Below, in pieces: positions 13,436 to 24,400 of a DNA stretch of 64,000 nt. Each line of letters begins with the position of its first letter. Position 1 is the stretch's first letter. Where the stretch lies: positions 7,672,110 through 7,736,109 of the forward strand of contig NC_087197.1 in NCBI RefSeq assembly GCF_035594125.1, read 5' to 3'. The position numbers and the translations under genes are program-made. The notes beneath the pieces were generated by a model. The model did not search any database and was not told where the DNA came from. It worked only from the letters and a program-made list of their open reading frames with translations. Source of the DNA: Scylla paramamosain. Taxonomy: Eukaryota > Arthropoda > Malacostraca > Decapoda > Portunidae.

Positions 13436-13557
13436 AATAAATAAATGAATAAAAAGATAGGAATTTATTATTATTTTTTTTTTTGTTATTCATCTTCATA
13501 GGTACCAAGATGCAAAAATTCTGGCAAAATTCAGGAAAATTATGTAAAAAAAGAACA
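13436..13557 (+). repeat. HOR monomer K (A-tract/T-tract hinge)
   Basis: The most degenerate monomer. Its first half has become a T-tract followed by TTATTCATCTTCATAG, and its second half is GGTACCGAGATGCCAAAATTCTGG-like. Together with the A-rich end of J it makes an abrupt A-then-T transition in every unit. The (AT)n tract at 38833 lies exactly at this point in its unit. Confidence 0.75.
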
Positions 13558-13654
13558 TTATGAAAAATAGTTAATTTCAGCTTTTTTTTCGGACTGTTAT
13601 GTACCAAACCCTAAAGTGCATGCAAAGCCACCTATATGAGGAAATTAAACGACT
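13558..13654 (+). repeat. HOR monomer L (97 bp)
   Basis: Starts TTATGAAAAATAG in this copy (TTATCAAAAAAG in most). It carries the diagnostic TTTTTTCGGACTGTTATG in place of the usual TGAGTGTTTTTGAGC, then CAAACCCTAAAGTGCATGC. It ends in GAAATTAAACGAC. Confidence 0.8.
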
Positions 13655-13750
13655 TTACGAGAAACCTGTCTTTTGAGTGTTTTTCAGCATGTTAGGCACC
13701 AAAACGATATATAATATGGAAGTCACTCAATATGGGAATCCATCACAAAA
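13655..13750 (+). repeat. HOR monomer B (96 bp)
   Basis: Starts TTACGAGAAACCTGTC (TTACCAGAAACC elsewhere). It is diagnosed by CAGCATGTTAGGCACC and ACGATAAATAATATGGAAG, and ends in GGGAATCCAAAACAAAA-like sequence. Confidence 0.8.
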
Positions 13751-13836
13751 TTACTGAAAAAGTGTCTTTTCAGTGTTTTACGTAGAAAAACGCTAAAACG
13801 GATGCAAACCAACGAATATGAAGAAACAGAATAACA
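13751..13836 (+). repeat. HOR monomer C (86 bp)
   Basis: The shortest full monomer. It starts TTACTGAAAA and is diagnosed by TCAGTGTTTTACGTAG, AAACGGATGCAAACC and ATGAAGAAATAGAATAACA-like sequence. Confidence 0.8.
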
Positions 13837-13935
13837 TTACCAAAAAAAGGTATATTTTCAGTGTTTTTGAGTTTCTTATCTACAAAAAACGCGAAAATGG
13901 ATAGAAAGCACTCTATATTGAGATACAAAAGGACA
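13837..13935 (+). repeat. HOR monomer D (99 bp)
   Basis: Starts TTACCAAAAA, with GTATATTTTGAGTG, then CTACAAAAAACGCGAAAATGG and CTCTATATTGGGA-like sequence, ending in AAAAGGACA. The CG-containing AACGCG is typical of D. Confidence 0.8.
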
Positions 13936-14019
13936 TTCCGAGAAACTTGCATTATGAGTGTTTTATAGTTTCACAAGAACCACAAGGCAAAAAACGAAAA
14001 AACTCGTGTATATGGATAA
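13936..14019 (+). repeat. HOR monomer E, first part
   Basis: Starts TTCCGAGAAAC here (TTACGAGAAACG in most units), with TATAATGAGTGTTTTATAG, then CACAAGAACCACAAGGC and ACTCGTGTATATGGA. The CACAAGG segment and what follows appear to be an extra half-monomer inserted into an originally 96-bp monomer (compare 9630-9725). Confidence 0.75.
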
Positions 14020-14084
14020 GTTTCTTAGATACCAAAATGCTGAAACTGAGGAATAACACTCTTAATTGAGAATACAGAACAACC
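14020..14084 (+). repeat. HOR half-monomer after E (65 bp)
   Basis: Starts GTTTCTTAGATACC and includes ATGCTGAAACTCATGAATAA-like and ACTCTTAATTGAG sequence. It lacks the T-rich first half of a monomer. It is present in the canonical HOR units, so the whole 11.5-mer, not the single monomer, is the unit being homogenised. Confidence 0.8.
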
Positions 14085-14182
14085 TTACGATATGCGTGTA
14101 TTTTGACTGTTTTTCACATTCTTAGTTACCAAAACCTCAAATTGCATGCAAAACTAGCTTTATGTGGTAAAAAAAAATGACA
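14085..14182 (+). repeat. HOR monomer F (98 bp)
   Basis: Starts TTACGATATGCGTG here (TTACCAAATGCGTG or TTACTAAATGCG elsewhere). It is diagnosed by TTCACATTCTTAGTTACC, ACCCCAAATTGCATGCGAAA and CTAGCTTTATGTGG-like sequence. The inverted segments of the window break inside the start of this monomer. Confidence 0.8.
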
Positions 14183-14278
14183 TTACCAGAAAAGTGTCTT
14201 TTGAGTGTTTTTGAGCGTGTTAGGCAATAAAGCACTAAAAAGGAGGGCAATCACATTACATGGGAATAAAACCATCTT
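14183..14278 (+). repeat. HOR monomer G (96 bp)
   Basis: Starts TTACCAGAAAAGTGTC, with GAGCGTGTTAGGCAATAAAG, CACTAAAAAGCAGGGCAATC-like sequence, and ACATTACATGGGAATAAAAC at its end. Confidence 0.8.
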
Positions 14279-14373
14279 TTACCAAGAACTTGAATTTAAG
14301 TGTTTTTGAGCTCCTTATATACCAAAACGCTAAAACGCATGCAAAACACCCTTTATGGAGAAACAGATTAACA
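14279..14373 (+). repeat. HOR monomer H (95 bp)
   Basis: Starts TTACCAAGAACTTG, with GAGCTCCTTATATACC, then the best-preserved second half of the family (AAAACGCTAAAACGCATGC, CACCCTTTATGGAGAAACAG). Confidence 0.8.
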
Positions 14374-14470
14374 TTACCAAAAACATGTATTTTGAGAGTT
14401 TTTGATCATGTTACATCTAATAACGCTTTAGTAAATGCAAAAAACCCTATGTCTGGGAAACGAAAGGACA
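14374..14470 (+). repeat. HOR monomer I (97 bp)
   Basis: Starts TTACCAAAAACATG, with TTTTGATCATGTTACC, AAACGCTTAAATACATGC-like sequence, CCCTATGT(T/C)TGGGAAACG and AAAGGACA. Confidence 0.8.
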
Positions 14471-14560
14471 TTAGGAGAAACGTGTATTATGAGTCTTTTT
14501 AAGTTCCATAAGTACCAAAAAGCTAAAACCTATTTATAGAGAAGAAAAAAGTAAATAAAT
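14471..14560 (+). repeat. HOR monomer J (A-rich end)
   Basis: Starts TTAGGAGAAACGTG (usually TTACGAGAAACG), with TTAAGTTCC(A/T)TAAGTACC, AAAAAGCTAAAACC and, in most copies, CACAAATAACACTC. It ends in a variable A-rich run (GAGAAAAAAATAAATAAATA-like) that changes length between copies and leads into the T-tract of K. Confidence 0.8.
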
Positions 14561-17230
14561 AAATAGGATTTTTTTTTTGTTATTCTTCTTCATAGGTACC
14601 GAGATCACAAAATTCTGGCAAAATTCAGGGAAATTATATGAAAAAAGAACATTATCAAAAAAGTTCATTTTAGCTTTTTTTCGGACTGTTATGCACAAAA
14701 CCCTAAATTGCATGCAAAGCCAACTATATGGGGAAATTAAACGACTTTACGAGAAACCTGTGTTTCTAGTGTTTTTCAGCTTGTTAGTCACCAAAACAAT
14801 TAACAATATGGAATTCATTCTATTTGGGAATCCAAAACAAATTACTGAAAACGTGTCTTTTCCGTGTTTTAAGTAGAAAAATGCTAAAACGGATGCAAAC
14901 CAGCCAACATGAAAAAATAGAATAAGTTTGCCAAAAAGGTATATTTTGAGTATTTTTGAGCTTTTTACAAAAAAAAAAAAAAAAAAAAAACGCGAAAATG
15001 GATGGAAAGCTCTCTATATTGGTTAACAAAAGGACATTACGAGAAACGTGTATAATGAATGTTTTATAGATTTTCAAGAAGCACAAGGCAAAAAACGCAA
15101 AAACTCGTATATATGGAGAAGTTTCTTAGATACCAAAATGGTGAAACTCCTGAATAACACTATTAATTGAGAAACAGAACAACCTTACCAAATGCGTGTA
15201 TTTTGAGTGTTTTTTACATTCTTAGTTACCAAAACCCCAAATTTTATGTGAAAGTAGCTTTATGTGGGAAAAAAAAATGACATTACCAGAAAAGTGTCTT
15301 TTAAGTGTGATTGCATGATAGGCGATAAAGCACTAAAAATCAGGGCAATCACATTACATGGGAATAAAATCAACTTTTACCAAGTGTTTTTTCTAAGTGT
15401 TTTTGAGCTCCTTATATACCAAAACGCTAAAACGCATGCAAAACACCCTTTATTTAGAAACAGAATAACATTACCAAAAACATGTATTTTGAGTGTTTTT
15501 GATCATGTTACCTATAAAAACGCTTAAATACATGCAAAGAATCTTATGTTTGGGAAACGAAAGGACATTTCGAGAAACGTGTATTATGAGTGTTTTTAAG
15601 TTCTTTAAGTACCAAAAAGCTAAAACCCACAAATAACACTATTTATAGAGAAAAAAATAAAAAAATAAAAAAATAAAAAAATAGGATTTTTTTTTATTCA
15701 TCTTCATAGGTACCGAGATGCTAAAATTCTGCCAAAATTCAGGGAAATTATGTGAAAAAAGAACATTATGAAAAAGAGTTAATTTTAGCTTTTTTTTTTC
15801 GGACTGTTATTTACCAAACCCTAAAGTGCATGCAAAGCCACCTATATGGGGAAATTAAACGACCTTACCAGAAACCTGTCTTTTGTGTTTTTTTTTTTTT
15901 CAGCATGTTAGGCACCAAAACGATAAGTAATATGGAAGTCACTAAATGTGGGAATCCATCACAAAATTACTGAAAAGTGTCATTTCAGTGTTTTACGTAG
16001 AAAAACGCTAAATCGGATGCAAACCAACGAATATGGAGAATAACATTACCAAAAAGGTATATTTTGAGTGTTTTTGAGCTTCTTACCTTCAAAAAACGCG
16101 AAAATGGATGGAAAGCCCTCTATATTGGGATACAAAAGGACATTACGAGAAACGTGTATAATGAGTGTTTTATAGTTTCACAACAGCCACAAGGCAAAAA
16201 TCGCAAAACTCGGTGTATATGGAGAAGTTTCTTATATACCAAAATGGTGAAACTCAGAAATAACACTCTTAATTAAGAATACAGAAAAACCTTACGAAAT
16301 GCATGTATTTTGAGTCTTAGTTACCAAAACCAAAAATTCCATGCGAAACTAGCTTTATGTGGGAAAAAAATGACATTACCTAAAAAAGTGTCTTTTGAGT
16401 GTTTTTGAGCGTGATAGGCACTAAAGCACTAAAAAGGAGGGCAATCACATTATATGGGAATAAAACCAACTTTTACCAAGAACCTGCCTTTACGTATTTT
16501 TGAGCTTCTTACATACCAAAACGCTAAAACGCTTGCAAAACACCCATTATGGAGAAACATAATAACATTACCAGAAACATGTATTTTGAGTGTTTTTGAT
16601 CATGTTACCTATAAAAATGCCTAAATACATGCAAAGAACCCTATGTTTGGAAAATGAAAGGACATTACGAAAATCGTGTATTATGAGTGTTTTTAAGTTC
16701 CTTAAGTACCAAAAAGCTAAAACCTACAAATAACTTTATAGAGAGAAAAAAAATTTGTTATTCATCTTCATAGGTACCGAGATGCCAAAATTCTGGCAAA
16801 ATTCATGGAAATTTTGTAAAAAATAATCATTATAAAAAAAATAATTTTAGCTTTTTTGCCGAGTTATGTACAAACTCTGAAGTGCATGCAAATCCACCTA
16901 TATGGGGAAATTTCACGACTTTACCAGAAACCTGTCTTTTGAGTGTTTTTCAGCAATCTGAACAATATTACTTAAAACGTGTCTTTTCAGTGATTTACGT
17001 AAAAAAACGCTAAAACGGATGCAAACCAACCAATATGAAGAAATAGAATAACATTACAAAAAAGATATATTTTGATGTGTTTTTGAGCTTGTTACCTACA
17101 AAAAATGCAAAAATGGATGGAAAGCACTCTATATTGGCAAAGAAGAGGACATTACGAGAAACGTGTATGAGTGTTTTATAGTTTGAGAAGAACCACAAGG
17201 TAAAAAGCTCAAAAACTCGTGTACATAAAG

Positions 17231-17392
17231 AAGTTCTTACATACCAAAAAGCTGAAACTCATCAATAACACTTTTAATTTTCAAACAGAAATACCTTACC
17301 AAATGTGTGTATTAGAAAAGTTTCTTACATACCAAAATGCTGAAACTCATGAATAACACTTTTAATTAAGAAATAGAACAACCTTACTAAAC
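17231..17392 (+). repeat. 88-bp half-E/F-start duplication, copy 1
   Basis: The half-monomer (TTCTTACATACC) plus the first 18 bp of F is repeated after 88 bp (17234 and 17322). The same duplication occurs in three other HOR units (33817, 40531, 58665), always together with a GGATGGAAAGCACT D monomer and CGTGTATGAGTG E start. It marks one HOR lineage. Confidence 0.8.
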
Positions 17393-20300
17393 CCTGTGTT
17401 TTGAGTTTTTTTTTCACATTCTTAGTTAGCAAAACCCCAAATTCCATGCAAAACTATCTTTATGTGGGAATAAAATGATATTACCAGAAAAGTGTCTTTT
17501 GAATGTTTTTGAGCGTGTTAGGCAATAAAGCACTAAAAAGCAAGGGAATCACATGACATGGGAATAATAACAACTTTTACCAAGAACTTGCCTTTAAGTG
17601 TTTTTGAGCTCATTACATACGAAAACGCTAAAACGCATGCAAAACACCTTTTATGGAGAAAGAGAATAAAATTACCAAAAACATATATTTTGAGTGTTTT
17701 TGATCATGTTATCTATAAAAACGCTTAAATACATGCAAAAAACCTTATGTAAACATAAGAAACATAAGAAACGAAAGGCCATTTTGAGAAATGTGTATTA
17801 TAAGTGTCTTTAAGTTCCTTAAGTACAAAAAAGCTAAAACCCACAAATAACTCTCTTTTTTTAGAAAAAAAAGAAAGAAAATAAAAAAATAGGATTTTTT
17901 TTTTTGTTATTCATCTTCATAGGTACCGAGATGCCAAAATTTCTGGGAAAATTCAGGACTATTATATGTAAAAAAAAAAAAATTATCAAAAAAGTAAATT
18001 TTAGCTTTTTTTTCGGACTGTTATGTACCAAACCCTAAAGTGCATCCAAAGACTCCTATATGAGGAAATTAAACGATCTTACCAGAAATCTGTTTTTTGA
18101 GTGTTTTTCAGCATGTTAGGCACTAAAACGATAAATAATAAGGAACTCATTCTATATGAGAATCCAAAACAAAATTACTGAAAACGTGTTTTTTCTTTCT
18201 TTTACGTAGAAAAACGCTAAAACGGATGCAAACCTACCAATATCAAGAAATAGAAAAACATTACCAGAAAGGTATATTTTTTCTGTTTTTGAGCTTGTTA
18301 CCTACAAAAAACGCGAAAATTGATGCAAAGCACTCTATATTAAAAAACAAAAGGACTTTCCAAGAAATGTGTATAATGAGTTTTTATAGTTCAAAAGAAC
18401 CAAAAGGCTAAAAACACAAAAACTCCTGTATATGGAGAAGGTTCCTAGATACCAAAATGCTGAAACTCATGAATAACACTCTTAATTGAGAAACAGAACA
18501 ACCTTACTAAATGCGTGTATTTTGAGTGCTTTTCACATTCTTAGTTACCAAAACCCCAAATTGCATGCAAAACCACCTTTATGTGAGAAAAAAATGACAT
18601 TAACAGAAAAGTGTCTTTTAAGTGTTTTTGAGCATGATAGGCAATAAAGCACTAAAAAGCAGGGCAATCATATTACATTGGAATAACACCAATGCCTTTA
18701 AGTGTTTTTGAGGTCCTTATATACCAAACCGCTAAAACGCATACAAAAACAAACGTTTTGGAGAAACAGAACAACATTACCAAAAACATGTATTTTTAGT
18801 GTTTTTGATATTGTTATCTATAAAAACGCTTAAATACATGCAAAGAACATTATGTTTGGGAAACAAAAGGATATGACAAGAAACGTGTATTATGAGTGTT
18901 TTTTTAAGTTCCTTAAGTACCAAAAAGCTAGAACCCACCAATAACACTCTATATTTAGAAAATAAAGAAAATAAAAATATAAAAAAATAGGATTTTTTTT
19001 TTTTATTCATATTCATAGGTACCGAGATGCCAAAAGTCTGGGAAAATTCAGGGCAATCATAAGATAAAAGAGTATTATCAAAAAAGTTAATTTCCGTTTT
19101 TTTTTTATCGGACTGTTATGTACCAAACCTTAAAGTGCATGCAAAGACTCCTATATGAGGAAATTAAACGACCTTACAAGAAATATGTGTTTTGAGTGTT
19201 TTTTAGCATGTTAGGCACCAAAACCAAAACTCACCCTATATGGGAATTCATAAAAAAAGCTACTGAAAACGTGTCTTCTCAGTGTTTTACGTAGAAAAAC
19301 TCTAAAAGGGATGCAAAGCAACCAATATCAAGAAATAGAAAAACGTTACTAAAAAGGTATATTTTGAGTGTTTTTGAGCATGTTACCTACAAAAAACGCG
19401 AAAATTGATGCAAAGCACTCTATATTGGGAAAGAAAAGGACATTGCAAGAAAAGTGTATAATGACTGTTTTATAGTTCAAAAGAACCGCAAGGCAAAAAA
19501 CGCAAAATCTCGTGTATATGGAGAGGTTTCCTAGATACAAAAATGGTAAAACTCATGAATAACATTCCTAATTGAGAAACAGAACAGCCTTAATAAATGC
19601 ATGTATTTTGATTGCTTTTCACATTCTTATCAAAACCCAAAATTGCATGCGAAAATAGATTTGTGGGAAAAAAAAAACACTTTACCAGAAAAGTGTCTTT
19701 TGAGTGTTTTTGAGCGTGATAGAAAAAAAAAGCACTAAAAAGGAGGGCAATCACATTACATTGGAGGAAAACGAATTTTTACCAAGAACTTGCATTTATG
19801 TGTTTTTGAGCTCCTTATATACCAAAACACTAAAACGCATGCAAAACACTCTTTATGGTGAAACAGAATAACATTACCAAAAACATGTATTTTGAGTGTT
19901 TTTGATCATGTTACCAATAAAAACGCTTAAATAAATGCAAAGAACATTATTTTTGGGAAATGAAAGGAGATTACGAGAAACGAGTATTATAAGTGTTTTT
20001 AAGTTCATTAATTACCAAAAAGCTAAAAGCCACAAATAACACTCTTTATTGAGAAACAATAAATAAATGAAAAAAAAATACAATATTTTTTTCTTATTCA
20101 TCTTCACAGGTACCGAAATGCCAAAATTCGGGCAAATTTCAGAAAATTATGTGAAATAAAAACATTATCAAAAAAGTTAAATTTAGCTTTTTTTTTCGAA
20201 CTGTTATGTACCAAACCCCTAAATTGCATGCAAAGCCACCTATATGGGGAAATTAAACGTGTTTGCCAGAAAACTGTCTTATGAGTGTTTTTCAGCATGT

Positions 20301-20540
20301 TAGGAACCAACATCATAAAACCCAAGGAAGTCAATCTATATGGGAATCCAAAACAAAATTACTGAAAACGTGTCTTTTCGGTGTTTTACGTACAAAACGC
20401 TAAAACGGATGCAAACTAATCAAAATGAAGAAATAGAATAACATTAACAAAAAGGTATATTTTGAGTGTTTTTGAAATTGTTACCCACAAAAAACGCGAA
20501 AATGGATAGAAAGCACTCTATATTGGGAAGCAAAACGCAC

Positions 20541-21166
20541 CAAAAAGCATGTTAGGCACCAAAACGATAAAAAATATGAAACTCACTCTATATGGAAATC
20601 CAAAACAAAATTACTGGAAACGTGTCTTTTAAAAGATTTACGTAGAAAAACGCTAAAACGGAGGCAAACCAACCAATATGAAGGAATAGAATAACATTAC
20701 CAAAAAAGTATATTTTGTGTGTTTTTGAGCTTGTTACATAAAAAGAAACTCGAAAATGGATGCAAAGCACTCTATATAAGGAAAAAAAAAGGACATAATG
20801 AGAAACGTGTATAATGAGTGTTTTATAGTTCACCAGAATCACAAGGCAAAAAATGCAAAAATTCGACTGTATGGAGAAGTTTCTTAGATACCAAAATACT
20901 GAAACTCATGAATAACACTCTTAATCAAGAAACAGAACAACCTTACTAAATGCGTGTATTTTGAGTGCTTTTTTTACATTCTTAGTTACCAAAATCCCAA
21001 ATTCCATGCAAAACTAGCTTTATGTGGGAAAAAAATGACATTACCAGAAAAGTGTCTTTGAGTGTTTTTGAGTGTGTTAGGCAATAAAGCACTAAAAAGC
21101 ACGGCAATCACATTACATGGGAAGAAAAACAACTTTTACGAAGAAAATGCCTTTTAGTGTTTTTGA
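20541..21166 (+). repeat. HOR variant with repeated B-C-D and altered C
   Basis: After a normal B-C-D run, monomer D is cut short and the sequence returns to B (AGCATGTTAGGCACC at about 20545). The second C carries TCTTTTAAAAGATTTACG instead of TCTTTTCAGTGTTTTACG. D, E, F, G and the start of H follow, up to the inversion joint. The same joint and the same C change recur at about 63085-63230, and the C change recurs at about 28240. All three lie just upstream of an inverted segment. Confidence 0.8.
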
Positions 21167-21474
21167 CACGCATTTAGTAAGGTTGCTCTGTTTCTCAATT
21201 AAGAGTGTTATTCATGAGTTTCAGCATTTACAGGAGTTTTTGAGTTTTTTGCCTTGTGGATTTTTTTAATTATAAAACATTCATTTTACATTTTTCCCGC
21301 AATGTTTTCTACGTAAAACACTGAGAAGACACGTTTTCAGTCATTTTCTTTTGGATTCCCACATAGAGTGAGTTCCTTATTATTTATCGTTTTGGTGCCT
21401 AACATGCTGAAAAACACTCAAAAGACAGATTTCTGGTAACGTCTTTAATTTCCTCATATGGGAGGCTTTGCATG
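21167..21474 (-). repeat. Inverted satellite segment 1
   Basis: Satellite in reverse orientation: reverse complements of F start, half-E, E, C, B and L end follow each other, while the flanks run forward (H before, G after). The left joint (TTTTTGACACGCATTTAG) and the right joint (TTTGCATGTCTTTT) match those of segment 2. About 190 bp (most of D with parts of E and C) is missing inside, compared with segment 2. Confidence 0.88.
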
Positions 21475-24400
21475 TCTTTTCAGTGTTTTTGAGCGTGTTA
21501 CGCAATAAAGCACTAAAAGCCAGGGCAATTACATTACATGGGAATAAAACCAAATTTTACCAAGAACTGGCCTTTAAATGTTTTTGAGCTCCTTACATAC
21601 CAAAACGCTAAAACGCATGCAAAATACATTTTATGGAGAAACAGAATAACATTACCAAATACATGTATTTTGAGTGTTTTTGATCATGTTATCTAAAAAC
21701 GCTTAAATATATGCAAAGAACCTTATGTTTGGGAAACGAAAGAACATTACGAGAAACGTGTATTATGAGTGATTTTTAAGTTCCTTCAGTACCAAAAAAG
21801 CTAAAACCCACAAATAACACTCTTTAGAAAAAAATAAATAAATAAATAAAAAAAAAAAAAAAAATGGAAATTTTGTTTTTTGTTTTTCATCTTCATAGGT
21901 ACCGAATTGCCAAAATTCTGCCCAAATTCAGGGAATTTATGTGAAAAAAAGAACATTATCATGAAAGTTAATTATAGCTTTTTTTTTCTGATTGTTATGT
22001 ACCAAAACCTAAAGTGCATGCAAAGCCACCTATATAGGGAAGTTAAACGACTTTACCAGAAACCTGTCTTTTTAATGTTTTTCAGCATGTTAGGCACCAA
22101 TACGATAAATAATATGAAAATCAGTCAATATGTGAATCCAAAACAAAATTACTAAAACGTGTCTTTTCAGTGTTTTACGTAGAAAAGCGCTAAAGCGGAT
22201 ACAAACCATCCTATATGAAGAAATAGAATAACATTACCAAAAAAATATTTTTTGAGTGTTTTTGAACTTGTTACCTACAAAAAATGCAAAAATGGATGGA
22301 AAGCACTCTATATTAGGAAACAAAAGGACATTACGAGAAACGTGTATAATGAGTGTTTTATAGTTTTAAAAGAACCACAAGGCAATAAACGTAAAAACTC
22401 GTGCATATAGAGAAATTTTTACTTACCAAAATGATGAAATGCATGAATAACACTTTTAAACAGAACAGAACTACCTTAGTACCTTAAACAGTACTACCTT
22501 ACCAAATTGTGTATTTTAAGTGTTTTTCACATTCTTAGTTACAAAAATGCCAAATTACATGCGAAACTAGCTTCATTTGGGAAAAAAAATGACATTACAA
22601 GAAAAGTATCTTTTGAGTGTTTTTGAGCGTGATATGCAACAAAGCACTAAAAAGCAGAACGATCACATTACATGAGAATAAAACCAATTTGTACGAAGAA
22701 TTTGCCTTTAAGTGTTTTTTAACCCCTTATATACCAAACCGCTAAAACGCATGAAAAACAAACTTTATGGAGAAACAGAATAACATTACGAAAAACATGT
22801 ATTTTGAGTGTTTTTGATCATGTTATCTATAAAAACGCTTAAGTACATGCAAAGAACATTATGTTTGGGAAACAAAAGGACATTACGAGAAACGTGTATT
22901 ATGAATGTTTTTTATAAGTTCCATAAGTACCAAGAAGCTAAAACTCACAAATAACACTCTTTATTTAGAAAATAAAAAATAAAAAAATAAAATAAATAGG
23001 ATTTTTTTTTTTGTTATTCATCTTCATAGGTACCGAGATGCCAAAATTCTGGAAAAATTCAGGGCAATTATGTGATAAAAGAATATTATCAAAAAAGTTA
23101 ATTTCAGCTTTTTTTTTCGGACTGTTATGTACCAAACCCTAAAGTGCATGTAAAGCCTCCAATATGAGGAAATTAAACGACCTTACCAGAAAGTTACTAA
23201 AAACGTTTCTTCTCAGTGTTTTACGTAGAAAAACGTTAAAACGGATGCAAACTAACCAATATCAAGAAATAGAAAAACGTTACCAAAAATGTATATTTTG
23301 AGTGTTTTTGAGCTTTTTACCTAGAAAAACGCGAAAATTGATGCAAAGTACTCTATATTGGGAAACAAAAGGACATTGCAGGAAAAGTGTATAATGAGAG
23401 TTTTATACTTCAAAAGAACCACAAAGCAAACAACGCAAAAACTCGTGTATATGGAGAGATTTCTTAGATACCAAAATGCTGAAACTCATGAATAACACTC
23501 TTAATTGAGAAACAGAACAACCTTACTAAATGCGTGTATTTTGAGTGCTTTTCACACTCTTAGTTACCAAAAACCCCAAATTACATGCGAAAATAATTTT
23601 GTGGGGAAAAAAATGACTTTACCAGAAAAGTATCTTTTGAATGTTTTTCAACGTGATAGGTAATAAAGTACTCAAAAGCAGGACAATCATATTATATTGG
23701 AATAAAACCATTTTTTACCAAGCACTTGCCTTTAAGTGTTTTTGAGCTCCTTTTATACAAAACTGCAAAACGCTTGCAAAACACACTTTATGGAGAAACA
23801 GAATAACATTACCAAAACCTTGTATTTTGAGTGTTTTTGATCACGTTATCTATAAAAACGCCTAAATACATGCAAAGAACCTTATGTTTGGGAAACGAAA
23901 GAACATTACGAGAAACGTGTATTATGAGTGTTTTTAATAACCTTAAGTACCAAAAGGTAAATCCCACAAATAACACTCTTTATTGAGAAAAAAAATAAAA
24001 TAAATAAATAATAAAAAAAATAGGATTTTTTAAATTTTTTTATTTATCTTCATAGGTTCCAAAATGCCAAAATTCTGGGAAAATTCAGGGCAATTATATG
24101 ATAAAGGAATATTACCAAAAAAGTTAATTTTAGCTTTTTTATATACCAAATCCTAAAGTGCATGGAAAGCCTCCTATATAAGGAAATTAAACCACCTTAT
24201 CAGAAATCTCTCTTTTGAATGTTGTTCAGCATGTTAGGCACCAAAACAATAAATAATAAGGATCTAACTCTATATGGGAATTCAAAACAAAATTACTGGA
24301 AACGTGTCTTCTCAGTGTTTTACGTAGAAAAACGCTAACACGGATGCAAACAAACCAATATAAAGAAATAGAAAAACATTACCAAAAAGGTATATTTTGA

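Larger units (their letters stand above)
13501..14594 (+). repeat. Reference HOR unit (1094 bp)
   Basis: A clean copy of the higher-order repeat, used here to define its monomers. Counting from the landmark it comprises the second half of monomer K, then L, B, C, D, E, a half-monomer, F, G, H, I, J and the first half of the next K. That is eleven monomers plus a half. Monomer starts are marked by TTAC(C/G)(A)GAAA-like sequence. Each monomer has a T-rich first half and an A-rich second half. The same order is found in the other canonical HOR units of the window. Confidence 0.9.
9588..20540 (+). repeat. HOR satellite block 2a
   Basis: HOR landmarks occur at 10240, 11517, 12598, 13501, 14595, 15709, 16773, 17922, 19018 and 20109. 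The 10240-11517 unit is long (1277 bp) because of a 170-bp tandem duplication. The 12598-13501 unit is short (903 bp) because monomer B is joined near 12770-12795 to the end of D, with a T/C-rich filler at the joint. The first monomer after the LINE fragment (9630-9725) is an unusual short E form. No gene is seen. Confidence 0.93.

Noticed and set aside
13501..14594. CENP-B box or telomere repeat in the monomer
   Set aside because: I saw no match to the CENP-B box pattern (TTCG....A..CGGG). Single TTAGG occurrences are part of TGTTAGGCACC, and there is no tandem TTAGG.
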